Shown: positions 1-9,270, counted from the stretch's first letter. The stretch: DNA of 64,000 bases from Reichenbachiella sp. 5M10 (GCF_002742335.1 NZ_MDGR01000007.1:62001-126000); one strand, 5' to 3'. Numbers and translations are program-made. Notes: generated from the sequence alone by a model not told the origin.

Positions 1-1
1 G

Positions 2-592
2 GGGGTATTGAAGTTTGAATGGAATGAAGAAACGAAGTATGCATCTATGATCGTACTATCTATGGTTCCTGTAGGACTTGTGGGCGTATTGTTCGAAGAT
101 CAAGTGGAGGCATTGTTTGGAGGGAAAATTCTATTGGTAGGCTGTATGCTGTTAGTGACAGCTGCTTTGCTTGCCTTTACCTATTTCAATAAAAAGCACG
201 AAGGTTCGGTAACCTTCAAAAGTGCCATCATCATTGGTTTGGCACAAGCTGTGGCGATCCTGCCAGGGATCTCTCGCTCAGGATCGACGATATCGACAGC
301 CCTGCTCTTGGGAGTGAATAAGGAGAAGGCAGCTCGTTTTTCTTTTTTGATGGTATTGCCTCCAATCATTGGTGCGATGCTGCTCAAGACCAAAGATCTG
401 GTCGAAGCACCGGAGTTGGTTACTAACCTGCCGGTTCTTAGTTTGGTAGTAGGCTTTGTAGCCGCTTTTGTTTCTGGCTTGTTGGCTTGTCGGTGGATGT
501 TAGCTATAGTTAAGCGTGGGAAGTTGATCTATTTTGCAATCTATTGTGGAATAGTAGGGTCATTGGCAGTCATTGGAAGTTTGTTGTTTTGA
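2..592 (+). CDS. uppP: Undecaprenyl-diphosphatase UppP/BacA (5' end cut by window)
   Basis: Integral inner-membrane enzyme that dephosphorylates undecaprenyl diphosphate and so recycles the lipid carrier for peptidoglycan and other envelope polymers. The frame is open to the left edge. About 197 residues are present against roughly 265 for the family, so the N-terminal part with the first conserved motif lies outside the window. The diagnostic second motif GISRSGSTISTALLLG is intact, followed by hydrophobic helices typical of the family. A TTG at position 8 could be read as a start but is almost certainly internal. The stop overlaps the TTG start of truB, so the two are translationally linked. 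Identification is strong; only completeness is unknown. Confidence 0.95.
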   Translation, partial: GVLKFEWNEETKYASMIVLSMVPVGLVGVLFEDQVEALFGGKILLVGCMLLVTAALLAFTYFNKKHEGSVTFKSAIIIGLAQAVAILPGISRSGSTISTALLLGVNKEKAARFSFLMVLPPIIGAMLLKTKDLVEAPELVTNLPVLSLVVGFVAAFVSGLLACRWMLAIVKRGKLIYFAIYCGIVGSLAVIGSLLF

Positions 593-1278
593 ACGAAATA
601 AAGGTATCATCGCTAGATTTTGAAAAGGGAGAGGTCTTCTTGTTGGACAAACCCTACGAATGGACTTCATTTGATGTGGTCAAGAAGGTCCGAAACAAAC
701 TAAAAATTAAGAAGGTTGGTCATGCGGGGACGTTGGACCCTTTGGCGACTGGGTTGCTGATCGTATGCGCTGGCAAAGCCACTAAAAAAATCAATGAGTT
801 TCAGGATTTGGGGAAGGAGTATACCGGGACCTTGGTGTTGGGTAAGACAACCCCATCTGTAGATTTAGAGACGGAATTTGATTCTGAAGGTGACTATTCG
901 AAGATCACGGCAGAGCAAATTGAGGCAGAGGCCAAGAAACTGACTGGACCAATCATGCAAGTACCCCCCATATATAGTGCGATCAAGGTGGATGGCCAGC
1001 GAGCATACAAGATTGCACGTAGAAAGGAAGAAGCAAAATTAGATCCTAGACCTGTAGTGGTATCGAAGTTTGTAATGGATATATCCAACATGCCAGAGGT
1101 CACATTCGAGATTCATTGCTCCAAGGGGACCTACATCAGAAGTCTAGTGAGAGACCTTGGTGAGGCACTAGGTTGTGGTGCATACATGTCTTCGTTGCGT
1201 CGTACAGCTATCGGCCAGTACAAAATTGAGGACGCTTATAATTTAGAAGAATTTATCGATAGTTTACAAAGGGATTAG
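589..1278 (+). CDS. truB: tRNA pseudouridine(55) synthase TruB
   Basis: Converts U55 in the T-loop of tRNAs to pseudouridine. The motif HAGTLDPLATG holds the catalytic Asp at about residue 50, preceded by the family pattern LDKPYEWTSFDVV near the N-terminus and followed by the KGTYIRSLVRDLG segment. I place the start at TTG 589, giving 229 residues, because the frame upstream of it lies inside uppP and encodes nothing family-like. The TTG shares bases with the uppP stop (TTGA), a common arrangement for translational coupling. The C-terminal PUA-like extension of the E. coli enzyme is absent, as is common in Bacteroidota. Second gene of the uppP-truB-ribF-gldC run. Confidence 0.95.
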   Translation: MNEIKVSSLDFEKGEVFLLDKPYEWTSFDVVKKVRNKLKIKKVGHAGTLDPLATGLLIVCAGKATKKINEFQDLGKEYTGTLVLGKTTPSVDLETEFDSEGDYSKITAEQIEAEAKKLTGPIMQVPPIYSAIKVDGQRAYKIARRKEEAKLDPRPVVVSKFVMDISNMPEVTFEIHCSKGTYIRSLVRDLGEALGCGAYMSSLRRTAIGQYKIEDAYNLEEFIDSLQRD

Positions 1279-1283
1279 CTTTG
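1276..1283 (+). promoter_or_regulatory. Possible -7 box for ribF
   Basis: TAGCTTTG matches the Bacteroidota -7 consensus TAnnTTTG exactly. It overlaps the truB stop codon and lies about 30 bp before the ribF ATG. No clear TTTG is present at the matching -33 position, so this may be chance or a weak internal promoter that boosts ribF-gldC. Confidence 0.25.
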
Positions 1284-1311
1284 TGTCTTTGTTTTTGAAC
1301 CCCTATTTTCG

Positions 1312-2253
1312 ATGATCATACTTGACGGAATCGATCAGCTCTATGCTATACCTCATGCCATTGTGACCAGTGGTACCTTTGACGGGGTACATGTTGGGCA
1401 TCAAAAAATCCTAAAGAAGATCGTGAGATTGGCCAAAGAACAAGGGGGTAAAAGTGCTGTATTGACTTTTTGGCCTCATCCACGTTTTGTGCTTTTTCCA
1501 GACGATACCTCTCTCAAACTGCTTACAACTTTCGAGGAGAAAGCTGCAATTTTGGAAAAGGTGGGGATTGATTATTTGATAAGAATTGAATTTACAAAGG
1601 CATTTTCTCAGTTGAGTTCGGAGCGTTTTATCCAGGACGTATTGGTAGATAAAATTGGGACTAAAAAACTGGTGATAGGGTATGATCACAAGTTTGGGAA
1701 AAACAGAGAAGGTAGTTTCGAGTACCTCAAAGAAAACTGTAAACGCTTTCATTTTGAGGTGGAGGAAATTCCTCGGCAGGATATAGAGGATGTGGGAGTG
1801 AGTTCTACGAAAATACGCAAGGCATTGTTGGAAGGGGATGTTCATCTGGCACAAGAATTTATGGGTAGACCATATAGCTTGACAGGTACTGTTGTTGCAG
1901 GCAAGAGGATTGGGACCGAATTGGGTTTCCCAACAGCCAATCTCAGACTACAGGCGGCTTACAAAGTCGTGCCCAAAGATGGCGTGTATGCTGCTACAGT
2001 ATCCGTACGTGGAGAAGAAAAGGGAGCCATGCTCAATATTGGCTTTCGGCCAACCGTGGAAGGAGTGAGTCGAGTGATTGAAGCACACCTGTTTGATTTC
2101 AAAGAAGATATATATGGAGAAGAAATGACCGTGTCATTCATCAAGCGATTGAGAGATGAACAGCGGTTTGATTCGTTAGAAGCACTCAAAATACAGTTGC
2201 TTGAAGATCAAAAGAACAGTTTATCAGCATTAAAAATAGAAGTAAAAAAATGA
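1312..2253 (+). CDS. ribF: Bifunctional riboflavin kinase / FMN adenylyltransferase RibF
   Basis: Makes FMN and then FAD from riboflavin in the cytoplasm. The N-terminal half is the nucleotidyltransferase domain, with GTFDGVHVGHQKIL at about residues 22-35 (the HxGH-type nucleotide-binding motif) and the SSTKIRKALLEGDV segment near 164. The C-terminal half, from about residue 185, is the riboflavin kinase barrel with GKRIGTELGFPTANL, whose PTAN motif binds phosphate and metal. The length of 313 residues is normal for the family. The stop overlaps the gldC start (ATGA at 2250), so translation is probably coupled. Confidence 0.95.
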   Translation: MIILDGIDQLYAIPHAIVTSGTFDGVHVGHQKILKKIVRLAKEQGGKSAVLTFWPHPRFVLFPDDTSLKLLTTFEEKAAILEKVGIDYLIRIEFTKAFSQLSSERFIQDVLVDKIGTKKLVIGYDHKFGKNREGSFEYLKENCKRFHFEVEEIPRQDIEDVGVSSTKIRKALLEGDVHLAQEFMGRPYSLTGTVVAGKRIGTELGFPTANLRLQAAYKVVPKDGVYAATVSVRGEEKGAMLNIGFRPTVEGVSRVIEAHLFDFKEDIYGEEMTVSFIKRLRDEQRFDSLEALKIQLLEDQKNSLSALKIEVKK

Positions 2254-2576
2254 GAAAATCGAAGATAAGTGTAGATGTAACTCTGGATGAAAATAATGTG
2301 CCAGAAAAGATAGAATGGTCAGCGGAGGACAATTTGCAAGGAGCACTCCAAGCTGCAAAGGCTGTATCACTTTCCTTTTGGGATGATGAGAAAAAGGACA
2401 CGTTGAATCTCGATCTATGGACCAAGGATATGAACACAGACGCCATGAAAATGTTTTATGTCAATATGCTCGGAAGTGCTTCCAATACGCTGCTCAATTC
2501 GACAGGTGATGAGTTCATGTCGAGCGAAATTGCCAACCTCTGTGAGAAACTCGTGGAGTATCTCAATCAAAAATAG
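2250..2576 (+). CDS. gldC: Gliding motility protein GldC
   Basis: Small (108 residue) soluble protein of the GldC family. It was named for its requirement in Flavobacterium gliding and works together with GldB; its biochemical role is unclear. The sequence shows the conserved pattern VPEKIEWSAED near residue 18, LWTKDMNTDAMKMFYVNMLG near residue 52, and no signal peptide. It overlaps the ribF stop by four bases. The linkage with ribF and truB is what I see here; gldB is not in the window. Presence of gldC fits a gliding Bacteroidota host. Confidence 0.9.
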   Translation: MRKSKISVDVTLDENNVPEKIEWSAEDNLQGALQAAKAVSLSFWDDEKKDTLNLDLWTKDMNTDAMKMFYVNMLGSASNTLLNSTGDEFMSSEIANLCEKLVEYLNQK

Positions 2577-2660
2577 TATGCAGGCCTACTTTATTCGTGT
2601 TTTTCTTTTAAATTAAGGAAGAGAGAAAGAATAGTACAGCAATTTTTACTATTATTAGAG

Positions 2661-2696
2661 ACTGATTATACCATTCAATTACTATTTATAATCAGT
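2661..2696 (+). repeat. Inverted repeat upstream of TonB receptor gene
   Basis: ACTGATTATA (2661-2670) and its perfect complement TATAATCAGT (2687-2696) flank a 16-bp spacer, ending 23 bp before the receptor ATG. It could be a regulator site or a stem-loop in the mRNA leader. The rest of the 143-bp gap after gldC is AT-rich with no gene. Confidence 0.5.
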
Positions 2697-2719
2697 ATTG
2701 AACACTTAATACACATGAT

Positions 2720-5539
2720 ATGATAAGACTATTTACAAAGCAATTTTTGCTTGTAGTAGCGTGTGCAGTATTTATTAGTTTAGATTCATTAGCCCAAACT
2801 AATATTTCTGGAAGCGTGAAAGACAGCGAATCCAACGAACCCTTGCTCGGTGTGAGCATCGTGGTAAAGGATAAGGTGGTAGGAACCATCTCAGGGACTG
2901 ATGGCAATTTTAATTTAGCCGTCAAGTCGGACCCGCCACTGGTTTTGGTGTTTTCGATGGTGGGGTATACTTCCGTCGAAGTGGAAATCACAGAAGCTAG
3001 CGTAGAGGGATTGGAAGTGACTCTAGCGGAGACAGCCATCATGGGGCAAGAAGTAGTGATCTCAGCATCTAGAGTAGAGGAGTCCGTGATGCAATCTCCC
3101 GTTTCGATAGAGAAAATGGACGTACTGGATATCAAAGAGACTGCTTCCACGAGTTTCTATGATGCGTTGATCAATTTTAAAGGGGTCGACATGAGTGCGC
3201 AGAGTATCACTTTCAAATCGATCAACACACGAGGATTTGGAGCGAATGGAAACAACCGTTTTGTACAACTAATCGATGGGATCGACAATGTTGCGCCGGG
3301 CCTCAATTTTGCAGTAGGAAATATCGTTGGGATCAATGATCTCGACTTGGAGAGTGCAGAGATGATACCAGGAGCTGCATCGGCACTCTATGGACCCAAT
3401 GCCCTCAACGGAGTATTGCTCATGACGAGCAAAAGTCCCTTTGATTACCAAGGCTTGAGTGCATATACCAAGTTGGGTGTAAACCACGTGGATGGAGAGG
3501 ATGATGACCCTTCCCTTTATCAGGACTATGGTTTGAGGTATGCCAAGGCCATCAATAATAGATGGGCATTCAAAGTCACTGCGTCATATTTGAGAGCCAA
3601 TGATTTTAGAGGGGTTGATTACCGTGACCAAAGTAGCAATACGAACGGAGAAGGTGCTGGCTATGCAGTAGAGACACCGGGTCGAACCAGAGAAAACAAT
3701 AGAACATACGATGGTGTCAACACCTATGGTGATTTTGGTTTCAACTTGGGGCTTATTCCGAGGTTAGATCCCGCCTATGGAGCCGTAGCGGGGCAGTTGC
3801 CAACGGGACCCGATGGCGCTTTTTCCCCGACAGGGTATACCGAGTCATCATTTACAGACAATACGACCGAGAGTTTCAAAATAGGGGGAGCGCTGCACTA
3901 TCGAATTACTGATGACTTGGAAATATTTGGGCAAGTCAATTATGGGTCTGGTAGTACGGTGTACACAGCCAATGATCGTTTTGTGTTGGATAATTTTTCG
4001 ATTTGGACGGCTAAGTTGGAATTGAGAAGTCCTAATTTCTATATCAGAGCCTATACGACACAAGAAGACTCAGGGGACACTTATGCGGCTAACACCGTAG
4101 CATCACTCATCAATCAGAACAAGTATGTTCCAGACTACACTTTGGGTTTTTTGGGTGCACGGGGTCAGGGAGCTACAATCGATCAAGCACATGATGCAGC
4201 TCGACAGTATGCGGACAATTTGCAGCAAGCCTATGCTCCAGGTACTGAACAGTGGCAGGTGGGGATGGATTCGTTGAGAAAAATTTCAATTTTCGATGGG
4301 GGAGCAAAATTCAAAGATGCATCCAGTATGAATCACTTTGAGGCCAGTTACAATTTTTCACATTTGATCGATTTTGCTGAGATCGTGGCAGGTGCAAATT
4401 ACAGAATGTATAACCTCAATTCGGGAGGGACATTGTTTGCCCTAGATGACGATGGCAATGAAATGTCGTACGGTGAGTACGGTGCTTACCTACAGGTTTC
4501 AAAGGCATTTTTTAATGATAGGCTAAAAGTGCAGGCTTCTGGTAGATATGATAAGAATGAGAATTTTGACGGGCAATTTTCTCCGAGGGTTTCTTTGGTA
4601 GGAACGGTTGCTCAAAATCATAATTTCAGAGGATCATTTCAGCGTGGGTTTAGAATCCCAACGACCCAGGATCAGTTCATCGATTTGGATGTACAGACAA
4701 GACGATTGATCGGAAGCAATCAAATGTTGATAGACAGATATCGTTTCCGTACCAATACAGTGTACTCTACGGAGAGTTTGGCCGCAGCACGTGCCAGTGG
4801 AAGCATTGATTCGCTGAAAGTTGCGACACAGGTTTTTGATGATTTCACCACGGAGAAAATCAGCACGTTTGAGTTAGGTTATAGAGGCTTGTTTTTGAAT
4901 GACAAGTTGATGATTGATGCTTATTACTATCACAGTAGCTATGATGATTTCATTGCTGAGATCACTTTTGTGCAGGCTGTACCCAATGGTTTGAGAAACG
5001 ATCCTGCTCCTTTTGATCCAGATTCTGATGCAGGCAAAGCAGCGATTATGCAAGGTACGGTGGCTACCCAGGAGTATGGGTTTGACGTGAATGCCGAAGG
5101 AACGATCAAGTCACAAGGCTGGGGGCTTCAGGCTGATTACTTCTTGGGCAAGGGGTACAAACTGTCAGGAAATGTTGCGTACAACAAGTTGTTAGATGAC
5201 AAAGCATTGAAAGACCAAGGCTTTCGAGCAGCATACAATACGCCTGAGTATACCTACAACATTGGTTTGAGCAACCGAAACGTTATAGACAATGTCGGCT
5301 TCAACGTCAAGTGGAGATGGCAAGAAGCCTTTTTGTGGGATTCTTCTTTTGGGACAGCGGTGATTCCTGCTTTTGGTACTTTGGATGCGCAAGTGAGCTA
5401 CAAAATATCAAGCCTCAAGTCTGTCGTGAAATTGGGAGGGAGTAATGTCCTAAACAAGAGGTACACTACGGGTATTGGAAACCCAAGAATGGGTGGCATA
5501 TACTATGTGTCTATTACATTTGACCAATTCTTGAACTAA
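2720..5539 (+). CDS. TonB-dependent outer-membrane receptor with carboxypeptidase-like regulatory domain
   Basis: Outer-membrane beta-barrel that imports a ligand using TonB/ExbBD energy. The 939 residues comprise a signal peptide ending near residue 26 (SLAQ), a carboxypeptidase-D-like domain (about 27-115, with SGSVKDSESNEPLLGVSIVV), a plug around 120-240 (with RGFGANGNNRFVQLIDGID) and a C-terminal barrel. It lacks the SusC hallmark and no SusD partner follows, so it is a classic TonB receptor rather than a SusC. The next gene, 12 bp downstream, is an SGNH/GDSL lipoprotein; the pair probably forms one operon. The substrate is unknown; a lipid or ester ligand is suggested only by that partner. 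Confidence 0.9.
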   Translation: MIRLFTKQFLLVVACAVFISLDSLAQTNISGSVKDSESNEPLLGVSIVVKDKVVGTISGTDGNFNLAVKSDPPLVLVFSMVGYTSVEVEITEASVEGLEVTLAETAIMGQEVVISASRVEESVMQSPVSIEKMDVLDIKETASTSFYDALINFKGVDMSAQSITFKSINTRGFGANGNNRFVQLIDGIDNVAPGLNFAVGNIVGINDLDLESAEMIPGAASALYGPNALNGVLLMTSKSPFDYQGLSAYTKLGVNHVDGEDDDPSLYQDYGLRYAKAINNRWAFKVTASYLRANDFRGVDYRDQSSNTNGEGAGYAVETPGRTRENNRTYDGVNTYGDFGFNLGLIPRLDPAYGAVAGQLPTGPDGAFSPTGYTESSFTDNTTESFKIGGALHYRITDDLEIFGQVNYGSGSTVYTANDRFVLDNFSIWTAKLELRSPNFYIRAYTTQEDSGDTYAANTVASLINQNKYVPDYTLGFLGARGQGATIDQAHDAARQYADNLQQAYAPGTEQWQVGMDSLRKISIFDGGAKFKDASSMNHFEASYNFSHLIDFAEIVAGANYRMYNLNSGGTLFALDDDGNEMSYGEYGAYLQVSKAFFNDRLKVQASGRYDKNENFDGQFSPRVSLVGTVAQNHNFRGSFQRGFRIPTTQDQFIDLDVQTRRLIGSNQMLIDRYRFRTNTVYSTESLAAARASGSIDSLKVATQVFDDFTTEKISTFELGYRGLFLNDKLMIDAYYYHSSYDDFIAEITFVQAVPNGLRNDPAPFDPDSDAGKAAIMQGTVATQEYGFDVNAEGTIKSQGWGLQADYFLGKGYKLSGNVAYNKLLDDKALKDQGFRAAYNTPEYTYNIGLSNRNVIDNVGFNVKWRWQEAFLWDSSFGTAVIPAFGTLDAQVSYKISSLKSVVKLGGSNVLNKRYTTGIGNPRMGGIYYVSITFDQFLN

Positions 5540-5551
5540 AATTAGAAGAAG

Positions 5552-7084
5552 ATGAAAAGTACAAAATTATATATAGCTCTTTTGGCATTTTCTTTCATTG
5601 CTTTTGGTTGTGATGAGGAGGATAAATTGATTGATGAGCGCTTGGAAAATAATCCCGATATTCCGGATGTTACAGAAACGGGAACTCCAGGAGTGTTGGA
5701 TTTTTCGACGTATGTGTCGATTGGAGCGTCTATAACGGGAGGGACGATGGATGCGGCTTTGTATACACATAGCCAAAACAACTCGTTTGCTGCTATGTTG
5801 GGCGAGAGGTTTCAGGTAGATGGAGTAGGTGGTGGGGAGTTTAACCTACCGAGCATCGAGTCAGCCAACGGGTACTCAAGTGTAGGAACTGATGGGACGA
5901 TCTATGGCAAGTATGTCTTGGACCTGGACCTGAACAATGATGGAGCATTGGGAGATGCAGGTCTTGTCTTGACAGAGGGAGAGGTTCCTACTGCGTATAC
6001 AGGGGACAAATCTACACTCAACAACTTTGGTGTACCTGGGATTCAGACGGCTCAGATTTTAACTCCTTTGACTGGAGGGCCTGCCACTGGAAATCCTGCT
6101 TATAACCCACTGTATGCACGCTTTGCATCAGACCCGGGGTCTTCTACGATTTTGGGAGATGCGATCGCACGTCAGCCGACGTTCTTTACACTATGGGCTG
6201 GAGGCAATGACGTACTCGGGTACGCTGCAAGTGGAGGTACGAATGAGGCGATTCTCACGGATCCTGCCGATGTGGATTCGTATATCAACACGATTGTTGA
6301 CAATTTGATGGCTGCTACTACTGCCAATGGAGTGATTGTCAATGTGCCTAATGTGTTGGCTTTGCCACACTTTCAGGCAGTCCCATACAACGCCATCCCA
6401 ATGACGGATCAGGCTACTGTAGACGCTACCAATGCGGCTTATGCTCAATACAATGCTGGGGTTCAAGCCGCTTTGGCCAATCATATCATCGATGAGGATG
6501 AGGCAGAGTTGCGTACGATTTCATTTGCGTTAGGAGCGAATGCCATTGTGATTGAGGATCCGACGCTCACGGATGTAGAGACTATGTCTGGTGGAGCGAT
6601 CCCTATTCCTAAATACAGACAATTGCAAGACGGGGAATTGGTACTCTTGGCGGCTAGTACGATTCTTGGTACGCTGGCAGATCCTAATGATCCAACCTCT
6701 GTCATTGGAGTAGGTGTGCCACTAGCAGATGAATACTCCTTGCGCACCGATGAATTGGCAAAAATTGGTACAAACCTCACAGCCATCAATACGACTATTG
6801 CGGCAGTTGCGGCTACTCAAAACCGCATCGTTTTGTTTGACGCTTATTCATTGCTCTTGGGTATAGCGGTGAATGGCGGTTATTCGTCTGCAGAAACGGG
6901 AGGGTTTGTGCTTGCACCTGATTTTACTCCAAATGGTATTTTTTCGAATGATGGTATACACCCCAATCCAAGAGGGCATGCGATCATGACCAATTCTATT
7001 TTGGATGTGCTGGAAGCTGAGTTTCAAGTGGATATTCCCAAACTCAATGTGATGGACTTCAATGCTTCACCGTTTCAGCAGTAA
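5552..7084 (+). CDS. Long SGNH/GDSL-family lipoprotein hydrolase
   Basis: Probable outer-membrane-anchored esterase or lipase. An N-terminal lipoprotein signal (FSFIAFGCDEE, lipidated Cys near residue 20) is followed by GDSL block I as YVSIGASITGG with candidate nucleophile Ser60, block III GGND with Asn219, and block V NDGIHPNPRGH with Asp467 and His470. All catalytic positions of the SGNH triad and oxyanion hole are therefore present. At 510 residues it is much longer than typical 200-350 residue members; the extra length lies between blocks III and V. It is co-oriented with the TonB receptor 12 bp upstream, which suggests hydrolysis of an ester-linked substrate whose product is imported. 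A strong terminator follows. Confidence 0.85.
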   Translation: MKSTKLYIALLAFSFIAFGCDEEDKLIDERLENNPDIPDVTETGTPGVLDFSTYVSIGASITGGTMDAALYTHSQNNSFAAMLGERFQVDGVGGGEFNLPSIESANGYSSVGTDGTIYGKYVLDLDLNNDGALGDAGLVLTEGEVPTAYTGDKSTLNNFGVPGIQTAQILTPLTGGPATGNPAYNPLYARFASDPGSSTILGDAIARQPTFFTLWAGGNDVLGYAASGGTNEAILTDPADVDSYINTIVDNLMAATTANGVIVNVPNVLALPHFQAVPYNAIPMTDQATVDATNAAYAQYNAGVQAALANHIIDEDEAELRTISFALGANAIVIEDPTLTDVETMSGGAIPIPKYRQLQDGELVLLAASTILGTLADPNDPTSVIGVGVPLADEYSLRTDELAKIGTNLTAINTTIAAVAATQNRIVLFDAYSLLLGIAVNGGYSSAETGGFVLAPDFTPNGIFSNDGIHPNPRGHAIMTNSILDVLEAEFQVDIPKLNVMDFNASPFQQ

Positions 7085-7105
7085 GACGAGGGATAAGCTA
7101 TAGTG

Positions 7106-7143
7106 AAAACCCCGATGTAGTTTACCTACATCGGGGTTTTTTC
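7106..7143 (+). terminator. Strong intrinsic terminator after the GDSL gene
   Basis: A 15-bp perfect stem (7106-7120 with 7126-7140), GC-rich in the middle (ACCCCGATGTAG), with a 5-nt loop and a following T run. The A-rich 5' flank makes it usable on both strands. It separates the receptor/GDSL pair from glpX. Confidence 0.9.
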
Positions 7144-7172
7144 TTTTCACAAGGATGTATAGTTTTGACTGT

Positions 7173-8117
7173 ATGGAAGATTTGATCGGACTAAAGGAAA
7201 TTTTAAGAACGGTGGCAGCCAAGGCGGCCTTTGCTACGATAGACCACATTGGTACTGGAGAGAAAGAAGAGGGGGATCAAGCGGCTGTCGATGCTATGCG
7301 CCAGGCTTTTGACGGGCTCGACTTGGATGCAGTGGTGCGCGTAGGGGAGGGGGAAAAGGATGAGGCCCCGATGCTATATGTCGGAGAGAAATTGGGAAAT
7401 GGCAAAGGGTTGATGGTAGATATCGCTGTGGACCCAGTAGAAGGTACTCGTTTGATGGCCGAAGGTAAACCCAATGCAATCACTGTAATCGCTGCGACCA
7501 AGAGGGGTCGTTTTTGGGATTCGGGGAGTGCTTATTATATGGATAAGTTGGTCGTAGGGGCTCAAGCCAAAGGAGCCATTGATATCAAGAAATCCGCGAA
7601 AGAGAATCTAGAGGCTATCGCAGCAAAGCTAGAAAAGCCTATTGGTGAGGTAGGCGTGTATGTCTTGGATAAACCCCGGCATCACGAATTGATTGAAGAT
7701 ATCAAATCCTGTGGCGCCAAGGTATATTTGCATGAGGAAGGAGATGTGATAGGGTCGATTTTGGCACTATTGCCAGGCACACAGATAGATGTGCTGATGG
7801 GGATAGGAGGTGCCCCCGAAGCGGTGATCACTGCCGCTGCGGTAAAGGCCATGGGAGGAGAAATGCAAGGAAGGCTTGCTCCTCAGAAACCGGAGGAAGA
7901 AATCGCCCTGCGAAATGAAGGGGTAGACCTTGCGCGTGTCCTGCGACTAGATGATTTGGTCTTGAGTGACTGGGCAGTGTTTGCAGCGGCGGGTGTAACC
8001 TCAGGCCCAGTGTTGGCGGGGTTGGCTCGTGAAGGAGAGGTGATGCAGACCGAATGTATGACCATAGGTCCGGCGCTCGGGCAAGTAGAGAAAATAACAG
8101 TGGTATCGACTATTTGA
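7173..8117 (+). CDS. glpX: Class II fructose-1,6-bisphosphatase GlpX
   Basis: Hydrolyses fructose 1,6-bisphosphate to fructose 6-phosphate, the committed step of gluconeogenesis; cytoplasmic and metal-dependent. The sequence shows VGEGEKDEAPMLYVGE and VDPVEGT, the metal-binding motifs of the GlpX family, and GIGGAPEAVITAAAVKAMGGEMQ further on. About 314 residues is a normal length. I prefer ATG 7173 (MEDLIGLKEIL); ATG 7155 would add six residues and is also possible, as neither has a clear ribosome binding site. The last 8 bp overlap the 3' end of the convergent AI-2E-family gene. Confidence 0.93.
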   Translation: MEDLIGLKEILRTVAAKAAFATIDHIGTGEKEEGDQAAVDAMRQAFDGLDLDAVVRVGEGEKDEAPMLYVGEKLGNGKGLMVDIAVDPVEGTRLMAEGKPNAITVIAATKRGRFWDSGSAYYMDKLVVGAQAKGAIDIKKSAKENLEAIAAKLEKPIGEVGVYVLDKPRHHELIEDIKSCGAKVYLHEEGDVIGSILALLPGTQIDVLMGIGGAPEAVITAAAVKAMGGEMQGRLAPQKPEEEIALRNEGVDLARVLRLDDLVLSDWAVFAAAGVTSGPVLAGLAREGEVMQTECMTIGPALGQVEKITVVSTI

Positions 8118-9195
8118 TGGGCTTTCTTTTGGGGGCTTCGGATAGTTCTCCTTTTTCCGACAAGGCGACGGCAATGAAACGTAAACTAGGAATCTCTTCG
8201 AATACGATAATCATCATCACGGTGATCGGTACACTTAGGATCATTCCGGTGATGCCCCATATTCCGCCCCAAATCGTCAATGAAAGAACGACCACTAATG
8301 AACTCATGTTGAGAGAGGTACCCATCATTTTGGGCTCGACGACATTGCCGATGATGACTTGGACGGCTCCTACAGAAAGCATGATGTAGACAAAGGGGGC
8401 GAGCTCAGCCATCTGCAACACAGCAAATACTGCTGGAAATACGGTCGCAATGAGTGATCCAACTGTTGGGATGAAGTTGAGTACGAAGATGACCAGCGCC
8501 CAAAAAAGTGCCGCTTCTACTCCAAAAATAAGAAGTGCTGCATAGCTCAAAGCAGCAGTCATGAAACTGACTAGGGTTTTCAGTCGGAGATATCTTCCTA
8601 TGTTTTGATCCATTTTGTAAAACAGGTCTTGTTTTTTTTCTTGTTCTTCTTCGTTGGGGTAAAAGGCCTTGAGTTTGTATGGGAAGATGGTTTCTTCGAT
8701 AAGGAGAAAGATAACATAAATCAAGATCAGGAAGACGTCTCCAAAGAGAGTCGTCGTGGTGTTGAGCATGGAGGCTGCAAATGCATCCACATCAAAATTG
8801 GATGTGTATTGGTTGATTTTGCTGGCGACATCCATCCCAAATACCTCGTTGAGTTGGAGTAAGATGACTTGGAAATTGGACTGGTATTGATCTAGATTTT
8901 GGTATAGGGTGGACGAATTGTAGTATACCAGTTGGCCAATAGCCGTGATGACCAGAGTAATGATGATGAAGGCTATGACACTTTGAAGCCATATAGGGAC
9001 GTTTTTTCTGACCCAAGGGATCCATTGTAGGTTTTCTCTAAGTTCGTGGATGATGAACCAAATGATCAAGGCTATGACGAAGGGGACGACATACTCCTCG
9101 GTATAGACCAAGATCGTAACGGCGGCAATTAGGGAAACTAAAATGTAGGTGAATCGAGCTATGTTTTGGTTTGGGTTTTCTAGAGGGGCGTTCAT
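8110..9195 (-). CDS. AI-2E family (PerM/UPF0118) transporter
   Basis: Polytopic inner-membrane protein of 361 residues, with paired hydrophobic helices at the N-terminus, a soluble segment around residues 90-150, and a hydrophobic C-terminal half. That half contains FVLNFIPTVGSLIATVFPAV and GNVVEPKMMGTSLNMSSLVVVLSLTIWGGIWG, the conserved segments of this family. Members have been linked to autoinducer-2 export or Na+/H+ exchange, but most are uncharacterised, so substrate is open. It converges on glpX with an 8-bp overlap of coding ends. The start at 9195 follows a leader of about 40 AT-rich bases. Confidence 0.85.
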   Translation of the reverse strand: MNAPLENPNQNIARFTYILVSLIAAVTILVYTEEYVVPFVIALIIWFIIHELRENLQWIPWVRKNVPIWLQSVIAFIIITLVITAIGQLVYYNSSTLYQNLDQYQSNFQVILLQLNEVFGMDVASKINQYTSNFDVDAFAASMLNTTTTLFGDVFLILIYVIFLLIEETIFPYKLKAFYPNEEEQEKKQDLFYKMDQNIGRYLRLKTLVSFMTAALSYAALLIFGVEAALFWALVIFVLNFIPTVGSLIATVFPAVFAVLQMAELAPFVYIMLSVGAVQVIIGNVVEPKMMGTSLNMSSLVVVLSLTIWGGIWGITGMILSVPITVMMIIVFEEIPSLRFIAVALSEKGELSEAPKRKPIK

Positions 9196-9256
9196 CTATA
9201 CACGATCAGTAACTACAGAAAGTAAATTTATTTTTTGGAAGGTTGTACAAACTCTT

Positions 9257-9270
9257 GAATTGCACAATTC
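9257..9270. repeat. Short inverted repeat in the divergent region before nadA
   Basis: GAATTG-CA-CAATTC, two 6-bp perfect arms with a 2-bp spacer, in the 234-bp gap between the AI-2E gene and nadA. It could be an operator for either direction. Nothing else gene-like is seen in this gap. Confidence 0.3.

Noticed and set aside
1411-1854. A 147-residue open frame on the - strand
   Set aside because: Antisense inside ribF with no coding character of its own.
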